The notes beneath the pieces are model-generated. The model saw only the letters and a list, made by a program, of their open reading frames with translations. It was not told the DNA's origin and ran no database searches. A stretch of DNA of 64,000 nucleotides from Symsagittifera roscoffensis (taxonomy: Eukaryota; Xenacoelomorpha; Acoela; Convolutidae), in NCBI RefSeq assembly GCF_963678635.1, contig NC_087064.1, positions 68,436,025 through 68,500,024 of the forward strand. The letters run 5' to 3'. The position numbers and the translations under genes are program-made. This document shows positions 12,730 through 23,700 of the stretch, piece by piece. Position 1 is the stretch's first letter. Each line of letters starts with the position of its first letter.

Positions 12730-13650
12730 AGCAGGGAAACGTGGCGTAATACTTATGTGCCATCGTACAACTATGCCGCAGTCTATTTTTTTAAATGATC
12801 AAAAAGGATAGAAGTTACAAAAAAAAAAGAAATTAATTCCAAGAAAACAGTAAAAAACCACAACTACCAGTATTAAATACACTTCATGTGTTTACCGAGC
12901 AGCCATTAACGAGACAATAAATGTGTACACCCCATTGAGCCAAAAACAAAAAAAGCTACAAGAAATCGTTTTCATAAAAATGTTTTGAACAATTAACTTC
13001 TAAAATTTTGAAATCTTGCAACACAAATAGCTTGAATTTTTCAAAAAAAAATTAAATTTTTGATTTTGCCTATGGAGTGACAAAAAATAAAGTAGCTAAG
13101 CCAAAAAAAAACCGATACGAATTTGGTGGTACAAAGTTTTTAAGCAAAGAAAATTAAACAAAAAGAAAAACCAAAGAAAACGTACAACGTCAGTGCTACT
13201 AAATTAAAAGTTTACAGGTATAAATCAAATTCTTTTGGATCTGCGATAAAAATTGATGAAAGTACAGAAAATTCACCAGTGTAGAAAGAAAAGCAACAAA
13301 AGATTAGAAGACAAACAATCAGGTAATTCAGTTTTTCCCGGAAAAAATCAATTTCATACATACGGAAAACAAAACGAGATTCGACGGGGACTCCATTCCC
13401 TGACCTATAAAATTAATGGCAACCACATTAGCTCTATATCAAATGGGAAGGAGTGTCGAAGGTTTACAAATAAAGCTACTTCACAGTTTTTTACTGTCCT
13501 CCCGGTAAAAAAATTTGTTTGTGGGAAAAATCTATTTCCTGATAACAATACTCTTTATTTCCAGAGCAATAAGAAACTAAACAACTCCAGAATCAGTTCA
13601 TTTGCTTATGGAGGCAATGCTTTATTCTTTTGCGCAAAGGTTGGGTAACA
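12730..13650. other. SINE-like and A-rich sequence; long frame not a gene
   Basis: A 131-codon frame lies at 13253-13648 (plus). Its sequence overlaps body and head-like sequence of the SINE family seen at 23300-23450 (for example TTTTTCCCGGAAAAAATCAA) and its composition is Lys/Asn/Ser-rich without any domain. I regard it as chance readthrough of a repeat. Confidence 0.45.
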
Positions 13651-13679
13651 ATTTAGAAAAAGTGTTGTCGACGTTTAGC

Positions 13680-14700
13680 TGCAGCCATATATTTTTTTAA
13701 AAAACAGGTCAAAAACACCGTTTTGGGGTTTTTGGAAAGTTTGTATTAAAAAACTGCTTTTTTTTCGATGCGCGCTACCTCTAAAAATAATAAATACTGG
13801 CGAAAATGGCGGTTTTTGAAAATTTTTAGGGTTAGTTGGCCAAAAACGGATGCCATAAACTAGTACACAAGAGGGACCTTTTGCGTCTAGAGGGGGTCGA
13901 ATCCCTGAGGCAAGGAGCGTGCCCATGCTTCGGCACACCAAAATCTCGTAACGCCGAATACCTCTGTAAATCTGAACGCCATGGTAGTTTTCCAAAAAAA
14001 CTCATCGCCACCTATAGAAGAGTCCGTCGACTCTTGAAATTTTTTTTCGAGTATGCGTATTATATATGTATAAAACATTATAATAAAACTTTTCGGAGCA
14101 CCAGCTTGATTGGACAAGGAAGACTACCTAGCACATATTCTGGCGAAATCGCCGCGAACATTTTCCAGATTGAAGTTCAAATCGAATGTTTTTTGTAAGG
14201 CTGTTACCTTGATACTTTCTCTAAAAAACTTCTCTCGGGTCTTTCTCACAGCCGGTCCTCCTTCGGCTACAGCCGGTCGGACCCAATTGCCTTTTTATTT
14301 ACTTAATTTAGCTAGCTCAAAACGTATAATAATTGTTTCAAAAATAAGTTAGGACAAGCCGACCTTTTGCCGCAGCCAATTTAAAAAAACAGCTCCTAAT
14401 GCCGTTTTCGGGCTTTTTGGAAAATTATGACCAAAAAATTACATTTTCTTTTAACAATTATTGCATACTCGCGCAAATGGCGGTTTTTGGAAAATTTTCA
14501 GGGTTAGTCGGCCAAAAAGGGATGACATAAAACAGTACTAAGGGGGTGGTGGACCTTTTGGGTCTCGCTGGTGTAGAATCCCTGATGGGAGGAGCGTTCT
14601 CCTGCATTGGTACACTAAAAACGCCTTTCAACTCCGAAAAACTTAACGCCCATGGGAAGATAGCATATCCTGCGCGTCAGCTTCAGGGTGTTTCCGAAAC
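13680..14700. repeat. Two tandem copies of a ~0.67-kb repeat
   Basis: 13680-13990 and 14360-14700 correspond (AATGGCGGTTTTTG; GGGTTAGT(T/C)GGCCAAAAA; GGGACCTTTTGCGTCT versus GGACCTTTTGGGTCTC; GAATCCCTGA). The piece between them, 13994-14350, corresponds to 12386-12720 (CACCTATAGAAGAG, GAGCACCAGCTTGAT, GGACAA). The region is thus a tandem or nested duplication that also carries the 3' part of the R1 repeat. Confidence 0.6.
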
Positions 14701-15290
14701 ACTTTTTTTATGAATCTCCTCTCACTTCACAAATATTTGGGTATTTGAAGTAATTCTTGCTGCAATAGGTAGCAAAAATTTGCCGAATTCTTCTGATATA
14801 CTTCAATCTGTTAGATTATCCTTCTGCGCATTTTTTGGTGATTTATCGAAATTTTTACTGCTTTTTGTGCTAAACAATCTACTACAGTGATGTTTTAGAA
14901 TAAATAATCAAATTAAAGATCACCTGAATTGTTGAAACTCATTTTTCTCGAATTGGGTTAATTTTTGACCAAAAGTGATTCTGACAACATTTGCAAAAAA
15001 ATCTTGCAAAAATTTTAATGCTGCAATTCAATTAATAAATTTGCGACCATAATTACACTCTTAAAACGGGTCAATTTGCTTAATTCAAAATTATGGAGAA
15101 ACGCAGGGTCAATTGATGAAAAATCTCTATTATTGAGCATGTTTCTGCTCCCCAAGTAAAATCAACCATTAAAATTTTGCGTTCATGTTTCGCAAAATGA
15201 AATACACCATTAAAATTCTAGTAAGCATCCGAACAATTTTTGTTTTCTAATTACGACCAAAGTTAACCGAGCTTTAGAAAACCGAGTTGG
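14701..15290. other. Gene-free A/T-rich stretch
   Basis: I see no exon, RNA gene or clear repeat boundary here. Confidence 0.4.
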
Positions 15291-15308
15291 AAAAGTGTTT
15301 TTGTTCAG

Positions 15309-15486
15309 TTCAGCCGGTTATTTTCAACAGAACTATAGAAGATTGCTCAGCAGTGCGTTAACAAATCACAATCCATCTGAATTATATCATCAGCTTCGGA
15401 AAATGTTTGCTACCGATTGCAGAAGGGTTTCAATAACCCATAAGTATTTGCGAAATGCGATAAAATTCGTTGAAAACGTGTTTTGA
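15309..15486 (+). CDS. Possible terminal exon, unknown protein
   Basis: A good acceptor context (GTGTTTTTGTTCAG at 15295-15308) is followed by an open frame that begins SAGYFQQNYRRLLSS and ends KYLRNAIKFVENVF at a TGA (15484-15486). Amino-acid composition is less Asn/Lys/Phe-skewed than the surrounding chance frames. No partner exon was found upstream and no family is recognised, so this is only a candidate. Confidence 0.2.
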
Positions 15487-16376
15487 AAACACTTTGTACA
15501 GCTCGGCAAAGGGTGCTGTTTTTCACTGCTGTAGATTTTTTGATGAGAGCGATGGCATGTCTATGGGTACTGAAAAATCACGCTATAGAAAACACCAAGT
15601 GTCTCAGGCGCTGAGGCATTGCCGCTTGCAAAAATTTTTACTATCTACTCTTCTTCCCGCAGAGTCATGGTCATTTTGCCCCTCACCTGCTAAGACATGA
15701 TGGTTTTGCAGCTTAAATATTTCTTTTTTATTAGACAACATTATTTTTCAATGAAAAAAAAAACATTTTCATGAGTCCCATAGATTGAATCTCCATAGCA
15801 TGAGACAAAAATGAACGGTCTAAAACTATCAAAAAATTTGAAAATATGAACATGTACTCAGAAATACACAAGATTTATCCGTTCAAATTAAAACATACAA
15901 TTTTGAGAAAGAGAAAACTTTAGCAACCAACAAGCAAATGAAATTCTTAGACACTTAAATAGTTATCAACCAGTCATGTCCTTATCTGGTAATGGCTTGA
16001 ACCGAACGCTGATTGTCGCGTAAATTAGATTGTTAACGTTAACAGAGTTATGTATATGATTTCTTTTGAGTATAAAAATTTTGATTCTGACATTTGTTTT
16101 TCTGACCAAAAATTTAATTTTGTTAACCTAACCCAGAAGTTTAAAAATACATGCTTTTCAATAAAATTGACAAATTAATAAACAACGTTAAGTCAAACAA
16201 AGCTGGCTTCTGAACAATATTAGAATGATTAGAAACATGTAACTATAAAAGTTATGTATAAAACTTAGATATAAATATAAAAAGAGGTAAATATAAAGTT
16301 ATATATACATTTGTGATAAAAGACCCTAATATTTTTGTTAATTAGTACCTGTTCATTTAATTGTAATAAAGATAGC

Positions 16377-18010
16377 CAGCAGACAGTTGGAAAAGAATCA
16401 ATGAACGCAAAACTGACAGAAAAACAATGACTTGTTTTTTTGAAAAATCCTAACTTTCAAGTTTCAACACATAGGCGAAGCTGCGCAGCACAAACACTTG
16501 CGTGAACACTACCATAAAGCATTTCTATCATGTGAAATAAGAAAAAGTATAGATAAGCCTCGAAATAGCAAATACTCGGCTACCTTCCGGGTTCGAATTT
16601 GCGACCTAGCAAAATTGAGTCTCACATTTAACTACTCAACCACGGATGCCTAAAATCCCCAAAAACTAGTCATTAATAACCCAGCTGCATATGCTAAAAA
16701 ATTGCCAGTTCGATGCAGCAAAAGTAGTTCCAAACAAAAAAGACACAATTTTGCAAGTAATAAGCTGGAAAGCATAGAACCAAATTATGAATAAATTATG
16801 CATTTCAAAAATTGCGAGATACATTGCGAGATACACTGAGTTAGAAAATTTCTGAAATCGAGCTTTTTATCATTGTACTGTTGTTTGAAAAAAAAAAACT
16901 TTTTCCGGTGTATTTGATGAACTAAAAAACCATCAGCTGTGTTAACATTTTAAAAATCAAATGTCAAAGCACATATTATATTATACTTCTACCGCAGCCT
17001 ACCAATTCAAAAGTGCCAAAAAAGCAACACTTAAAAAAATATGCACTTAAAACTCGATTTTTTAGGACTATTTATGATTGACAATTTTTTGGATCAATGA
17101 GTACAACTTTTATTTTGCTGGAAAATCTGATGATTAACTTCCATTTTTGAAATTAGAAATCCATCACGTTTTTCGTGAATTCTAAATTTTTGTTGTTCGT
17201 TAATGGAATTGCTTTCCCTTTAACAAATGAGATGAACTGAACTTAAAAAGAAATCAAACAGCAAAAAATTCTAGCCTGAATAAATGTTAAGACTTTTCCT
17301 GAAAAAAAATATCACGATCTATTGAAGAGTCATCACAACATACATTTTTCTATTATCAAACAGGTATAATTATGAAAAAATTTAGGCGCTGAACCGAATC
17401 GAAACTCTGTTGTGTCAGGCGCTGACGTTTAAGCTATGTAATATGGGTTCAGCATCAAGCATCTGAATTTAATTTCAAGCCATCAAATGCTTCGGTGATT
17501 TGTTACACAAATGGTTAACCTGATAAATCTTACTCCGATTTGGGAACACTAGCTCGTAGAAAGTAGACAAACAGACCACGCGACTTAAAAAAGCAGCTAT
17601 TTGTACTACCTTTGAAAAACATCGCCACCAGACAAGGAGATAAGTATTTCAACTTTTTCCGAACAATTTCGAGATTCAAGAAAAAACATATCACCTTCAA
17701 ATTCTTCAATTCCAAGTATTTTTCAAAAATGACTTTCTGGTTAAGCTTAACCTATTATGAGAAAAATGGATCATTGGATTTTTTTTCCGCTGAGAAAGCT
17801 AAAAAAAAATGAAAGTACTACTAAAACTGCAATTCATTCACGCTTTTTGTGTACCATTTGCATTTGTCGTTGGAGAAGGTTGCCTTCCATTTCGCAAATA
17901 AAATTAAAACGAACTTCAAACCAAATCAAAACCAGGCCCCGAAAAGCTTTTAACTATCTTATTGCTTTTATCTTATATACGGTTGATTTGAACACATCTA
18001 TTGTATAACA
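16377..18010 (+). repeat. Cluster of R1-family repeat copies
   Basis: GCCAGCAGACAGTTGGAAAA at 16377 starts one copy; 17040-17345 and 17700-17960 repeat the motif series around TTTGTTGTTCGTTAATGG and TTCCCTTTAACAAATGA. A diverged tRNA-type SINE head (GGGTTCGAATTTGCGACC, 16588) is embedded. No gene seen between 15490 and 18200. Confidence 0.45.
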
Positions 18011-18228
18011 TGGATAGTTTGACTCTTAGTTTATGATCAAAAATTTTCTAGTTAAGGATTTTTTTTTCATTTTTGAATAACTTTCTCCAACACGCAACGC
18101 AGAAAACGTTGAATGTTTCGTCTCATCTCACTTTTCTGACACAAAGACAACTTGGAGCTTCTTATCACTTGTCATACATGAAAAAAGCGCTTTCAGGTCA
18201 TGTTCCATAAATTTTTACGCAGCCGAAG

Positions 18229-18745
18229 TTGCACTTCGCATACACAAGCAAAAGCATGACCGATAACGCTTTTGTGAAAAATTGAATGAGTAAAACTTTG
18301 AGCCTACAAAGTGACACACGCCAATTATGAGTCTACACAATCGCTAAGTGACGCAAGTCAATTATGACGCCTTAGCAGTACCAGTCAATTTGAAAAAAAA
18401 ATTACTAACTAACATGCCTCAATTTATAGAGCGAGCCCATTTTAACCTAAATACGAAAAAGTCCATTTAAAACATCTGACCTTGCCCAGGTTCGAACCCT
18501 CTTATTTTGTTGTGGGTCTCCTTCTCTACCTCTACGCTACCGATCTATAACACCTTGTAGCTAAAGTGCTATTTGTAATATAATAGTCTATGTTTATATC
18601 CTTAGCATTGGCTGTACTTAATAGCTGCTTATTGATCAAAATGAACACTTTCAAAATGAACACTTTATGTCGCAACAATATTTGCGACTTAGGTTGGATT
18701 AAAAAAAAGAGAGTTCATACTATCACACAAGCTTTGCTTGTGTAA
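18229..18745. repeat. Dispersed repeat, partner at 25559-25972
   Basis: GCATACACAAGCAAAA, GACCGATAACGCT, GCCAATTATGAGTCTA, CAGTACCAGTCA and TCGAACCCTCTTATTTTGTT occur in the same order and spacing at 25559-25972. The TTCGAACCC segment resembles the B-box complement of a tRNA-derived SINE (minus-oriented). Length about 0.4-0.5 kb. Confidence 0.6.
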
Positions 18746-18940
18746 TGATAGATAAACCACCAGCAAACACATCAGTGAAATTATACTGCTCCTCAAAAGA
18801 CGTAAAATGAGGTGAATATGACGAAGAAATGGATTAACCGAAATCCTCCAAGCCGATTTAATTTTCAAGCAAAAAATAAATCAATGGGAAAAAATTACGC
18901 TGAGTTACAAACAACGTGAAAACAAATTTCGACCAAGATC

Positions 18941-19090
18941 GAAGCTACACTCTGCGAACACAAGCGAGAGACCAAAAACGAAACTAAAAACAAGCCTTAG
19001 AAAATAAAAACTTCTTTGTTACCGAAGCGAAATCCCGACCTCGAGATTAGGAGTCACGTCCTTGCACATGCACATTGTCGCTTGGCAATT
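18941..19090 (-). repeat. SINE with tRNA-Arg(CCU)-like head, copy 1
   Basis: On the minus strand the head reads GTGA-CTCCTAA-TCTC: a 7-base anticodon loop with CCT flanked by a 4-bp stem, followed by a B-box-like GGTCGGGATTT. The A-box region is eroded. The plus-strand tail reads GAAGCTACACTCTGCGAACA, the recurring end of this family. Confidence 0.5.
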
Positions 19091-19181
19091 GTCAAACAAA
19101 ACTATGCAGCAAAATAGCCGCCAAATGAGAATTTCTTTTTGCGAGCAAGGGTAGAAACAATCAGGTTTATTAAAATAAAAC

Positions 19182-19353
19182 TAGGACCAAGTTAACATCC
19201 TTCCCCCCCCCCCCAAATCCATTTAGGGGGAGGATGTTAACTTAGTTCTGAGTTTGAACTTTCAGCCAATCAGAATTGAGCATTTTACATGCAGCGCTAA
19301 GTCGATTTAAATTAAAAAGAACGCTGCGGTGGAGGAATGTTAACTTGATCCTA
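19182..19353. mobile_element. MITE-D: 172-bp element with inverted repeats
   Basis: Left end TAGGACCAAGTTAACATCCT and right end, reverse complemented, TAGGATCAAGTTAACATTCC match at 18 of 20 positions. An additional inverted copy lies inside (19230-19250), so the left 75 bp can fold into a long hairpin with a C/G-run loop (CCCCCCCCCCCC, 19203-19214). The element ends at TA on both sides, compatible with a TA target duplication, but that cannot be separated from the repeat itself. Confidence 0.6.
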
Positions 19354-19423
19354 AAACTACGTTCGCTTGTGTAAAAGTACGGTTATTTGAATTCCACCCA
19401 TGCTCAATATATATCTTTTGACC

Positions 19424-19879
19424 GGGTGCCGGACATCAAGCCGACGGGACTTCAAGCCGAATCGTAAAATTAGGGACTTCAAGCCGAAAATTTTCTCATT
19501 AAGTCATGAAATAAGATTAATTGAACACTTTTCTGAAGATTTTCTCATTTTCATGATCTTTAGTCGGTATTTATCAGCGTTTTCATAAAATTTAAACCTC
19601 CAAATGATGTTTAGGAAAGTTGAAAAATAAAACACGGCTAAAGGCAAATTTCTTGTTTATAATTTATGCATTTCAAAAACCGGCTGATATTATTAACGGA
19701 TGTCAATCCTAAGTGATTCATTGTCATGAATAACGCTTATTATGGACTAAACTAGCGTAAGATTTTGAACAGCAACGTTGTACAGATGAAAAATTATTGA
19801 TTTGAGGTGCTTGTAAAGTTTAATTTTCGGCCTTAAGTCCCTTCGGCTTGAAGTCCCGTCGGCTTGTTGTCCTAGACCC
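19424..19879. mobile_element. MITE-B: Mutator-type MITE with 9-bp target duplication
   Basis: The 9-mer CTTTTGACC lies immediately left (19415-19423) and right (19880-19888) of the element. The arms start GGGTGCCGGACA and, reverse complemented, GGGTCTAGGACA, then share CAAGCCGACGGGACTTCAAG and continue as GCCGAA. The motif TCAAGCCGA is repeated three times in the left arm (element positions 13, 29, 56), like subterminal transposase-binding sites. 456 bp, no coding capacity. A 9-bp duplication and G-rich ends fit Mutator-like (MULE) elements best. Confidence 0.85.
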
Positions 19880-19888
19880 CTTTTGACC

Positions 19889-20720
19889 AGATATCTCTGC
19901 TGGCGAATTGTTTCAGGTATTTTTGTTTAACTACATGTAGTTGTTAACCTGCTAAAATTGGATAGTGCGTTCTGATAAGGCGTGAGAAACGCAGCGTAAT
20001 CAATCACATTGCCTCAGTTCAGAATGGTTTCTATACCGAAATATCTCGTTAAAACTACGCACAAACTGTTATTTTTGCGCGCATTATTTATTACATAATG
20101 TTGGCTCCAAAATTTGGAAAAAATTACCAATGTATGTGCTCCAATAAAGCGAATATAGCTTATAAAAGGCCTAACAAAAAATTTACGGTACTGGTTTAGT
20201 TGTTTGGCCCCTAAAAAACCAGTATATTCGATTGGTTCTACCTATTTCCATTTTAGATGAAAAAGCAAAAAATATATGTTTCTTTTCCGGGATTTAAGCC
20301 CTCTGCGGTTAGGATGCAAGAGCGACTCGTAACAACTATACTAACAAGGCCGTATTTTCCACCCATACGGTGAAAAAAAGTGGCCATTGAGAAAATAAAG
20401 CTGGAAACAACAGGATTCAAAACCAAGTAATCCAGGCAGGAACACAATTATTTTTCATTGTTTGAATGTCTACCTGTCGTATCGACGAATACCGTTAAAT
20501 GACACAAAAATAGATTCAAAAAACGCAGAAGAAAAATTAATTCAATGCTAACTATAATTAAGTAACAAAAATTGAACAAAGAAAGATTTTAAATACACTA
20601 GCATTCACAGTAATAACTCCCCTTCCTAATTCATTAGTGTTCAAACGCAAATCATTGCATCGCTTTATAAGCATTACTATTTTCTTCATATGCTTCATAG
20701 GCAGAATTTTAGCTCGGAAG
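19889..20720. other. Intergenic sequence downstream of NELFA
   Basis: No exon or RNA gene seen. A canonical AATAAA for NELFA is not obvious in the 200 bp below 20721 on the minus strand. Confidence 0.4.
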
Positions 20721-23700
20721 TTATTTCGCTCGGTTCGCTGAGCTGGGACTACTATGACTAGTACCCTTGATGACGTTGGTGTGTTTGACAACTTTCCACT
20801 TTCTGTTAGTGTAGTCCATTTCGAATACTGTGGACACAACTGAAGTGCACAGCTCCCCTTTGATCTCAGCCGGGACTCTCATCTCCGACAACACGACACT
20901 CACTTTGCTGCCTTTGTCTCCTCCTCCCCCTGGCCCCCAACTGTTTTCTTCCGCCGATGCTTCGCCTCCGAGGAACCTACGAACAAGAGTATATAGCCAA
21001 GAACGATAAGTTACATAATAAAAACGCAACTGTTGAGCTGTAGAAGTTTTCAGGTCGAAAAGCTGTTCTGTCATTAAGGAACGCAATTTGGTTTTTGCAA
21101 ATTTGTCATTTAACTTCACGGAATGAGAAATATTGCCTCGAAATGAATCTCAATCAACGAGAATCGACGCAGTAGTAGCGACTTCACTGCGGCCGTAGTA
21201 GCAACAACAATCAGTTAAATTTGTACTGCATTTTTTTTGATGAAATCATGAGCTTGATTTTCAGATACCAAGTTTTCCATAAAAATGTGACGTATAATAT
21301 TCTAATACACGGTACAGACTCAGAAAACAAACGAATGTTTACCTTTGGATTTTCTGTCGATCGGCGTCTGTCAGTTTGGTCGCACTGGAAAGCAGCTTGT
21401 CCAGAGTGGACAACCCTGTTGCAGGAGTCTTAGAAGTAGAAGCTGTTGCTGCATCATTCGTCTTCTGACTGGCTTGTCTGGTTGAACTTTGAACTTTACT
21501 ACGGCTTCCAGTTGGCACTGATGAATTAGCGATTGGGTTGAACATCATCTGATTGTTTCCACCGGATGGCGACATCTTTATGTTACTCTGCAAAAACATA
21601 TAAACGCTAAAACTTTTTGTTAGCTTAATTTATCTAATACAATTAAATGCTCTAGAAAAAAATACGGAAAATATTCAGATTGCTCAGCAAATATATTGAA
21701 TTGCTAAGGAAATATACGTCACTTAAAAATTGTTCGGTTACTGTCTGAAAAAACAATGCTCACCATTGCCAACGGAGAAAGATTCGTCGAACTGTTCTGG
21801 TCTGCAATTTGTTTTAGTTGATTGGCTATCGACCTTACAGGCGAGGAGTTCCTCTCGTCTATCAAACTTGAGTTCGCTGGTTTCAGGGAACCAATGGCAT
21901 CACTTGCTGGCTGAAAGAAGTTGAACACTGCGGCGGGTGAACCGGATTCATTTCCAGGCGTCGTACCGGCCGGACTCCTTGTTACTCCTCCCGGACCTCC
22001 AGGAGTGCCACCGCGACTGCTCATTGGACTCTGACTAGACAAAGAGTGGGTGGGGGTCCCGTACTGAATGTTACCTCCAACTCCCATCCCCACCCCGGAA
22101 GACGATCGTTTGTGGGGGTAGTCGTGTTCGAAAGGAGAGTATTGTCCGTGCATTTGGTTCTGACTGGTCAGTTGTGTGGGTGTATTTGGGTTGGAGCCAA
22201 TCACAGGGAACATGCTCTGGAACGGCTGGTTATAGCTCTTAAATCCAGAATCCAAAGGCTGCAACAAATTTATCACTGTTATATTTTTACGAAAAAAAAG
22301 TAACGTACTAAACTGAAACCAGACTCACTTCACTACCGACTTGGTTGGCGTATGTTGTTTGTAATCCCATCATGTAATCAGGAATAGCAGCTGATGAACC
22401 ACTGTTTGTGCCTGGTTGAAAATTCTGTGGCTGTTGCATTCCAGCTCCGTTTCCCCCACCCCCTCCCCATCTCTCATCAGAGCGGGGTTCGAATGATACA
22501 GTGGCACTTATACCCACCCCTGCCTCGTAATCGGATTTATTCTCCAGTTTGGTAACATACATATGACCTGCTGTCATACTAGCACCCGCCTGAGAAGCAG
22601 CGTCAGGGTTCTCTTCTATTACTATATCGTGACCCCGACTTCCTCTTCTTCCACCTCTTCCGACTTCTCCAGAAGCTCCTGCACTCAGAGGTGTCTTCCC
22701 ACTTTCCCCTCCAATTGATTCCTCTTCCTCGCTGAGACTCATGTTGTTGTCTGCATTTTCCTTTTTAGCCGAAGATGAGACACTCTCATCTATAGTCTTG
22801 TTGTACTCGCCATTCGCATCTCCTTTACCACCACCTAAACATCGCAGCTCGATTTGATTACACAGAGGCGAAGCGGAGGTTCGCGTCATTTGGGATACAA
22901 TGCAAGCTAGCGAACAGAAAAATTCGAAAACAACTAAGTCGGAAAAAATAGTTTGAAAAATCGATTTTTTTTAATCAATAAAAAACTCATTTTCAAAAAA
23001 AAAACAGTCGAGAAACACAACTGGTAGCATTTATCAAGCTTTTAATAACATTTGAAGGTCCACTAAGTCGACAATATTCGTGTAGACGCCCGTTGACTCA
23101 AAAACAATTTTAAAATAATCAGTTTTCGGCCTTCAAACGATAGAACATGACAAAACCGATAAATCATTAGCAGAAACCATGAAGACCGACCGAATAAAGC
23201 TTCAAGCAAAGAAAATGAAAATATATAAAATCAGGGTTATATACAAAGTCGAATCAACAACACTTGAATCTACCAGGAAATTTGCACATATTACAATAAC
23301 AACCCGTCACAACTAAGCCGTCATAAGTTAAGCAAACAAAAAATAGGCCGGCAATGCAATTTTTTCCGGAAACAAAATTCAGTTTATTATATACTGAAAA
23401 AACGAGGTCCAGCCGGGTTTCGAACCCTAAATCTTAAGTTGCAAAGACCAAGTGGAAAGATACTGGAAGACTGGAAATTACTAAGGTCGAACATTAAAGC
23501 AAGTTCAATTTTTTTTTACAGATTTGAAAGACACGTTAATGGCGGGAAAAAAGTCTTGTTCCCTATTACTAGACAAGTGTAATCAGGTTAAAATGCCTGT
23601 TCATTTTCGGTTTGTTTTCAAGAGAACTAAAAGTCAATGTCTAATCATTTTTATAATTATTGAATTGAAGTCTTTCTTCCTTCATTACAAGCGGCCAAAG

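Noticed and set aside
13253-13648. 131-codon plus-strand open frame
   Set aside because: Overlaps SINE-like repeat sequence and has no domain, splice context or credible composition.
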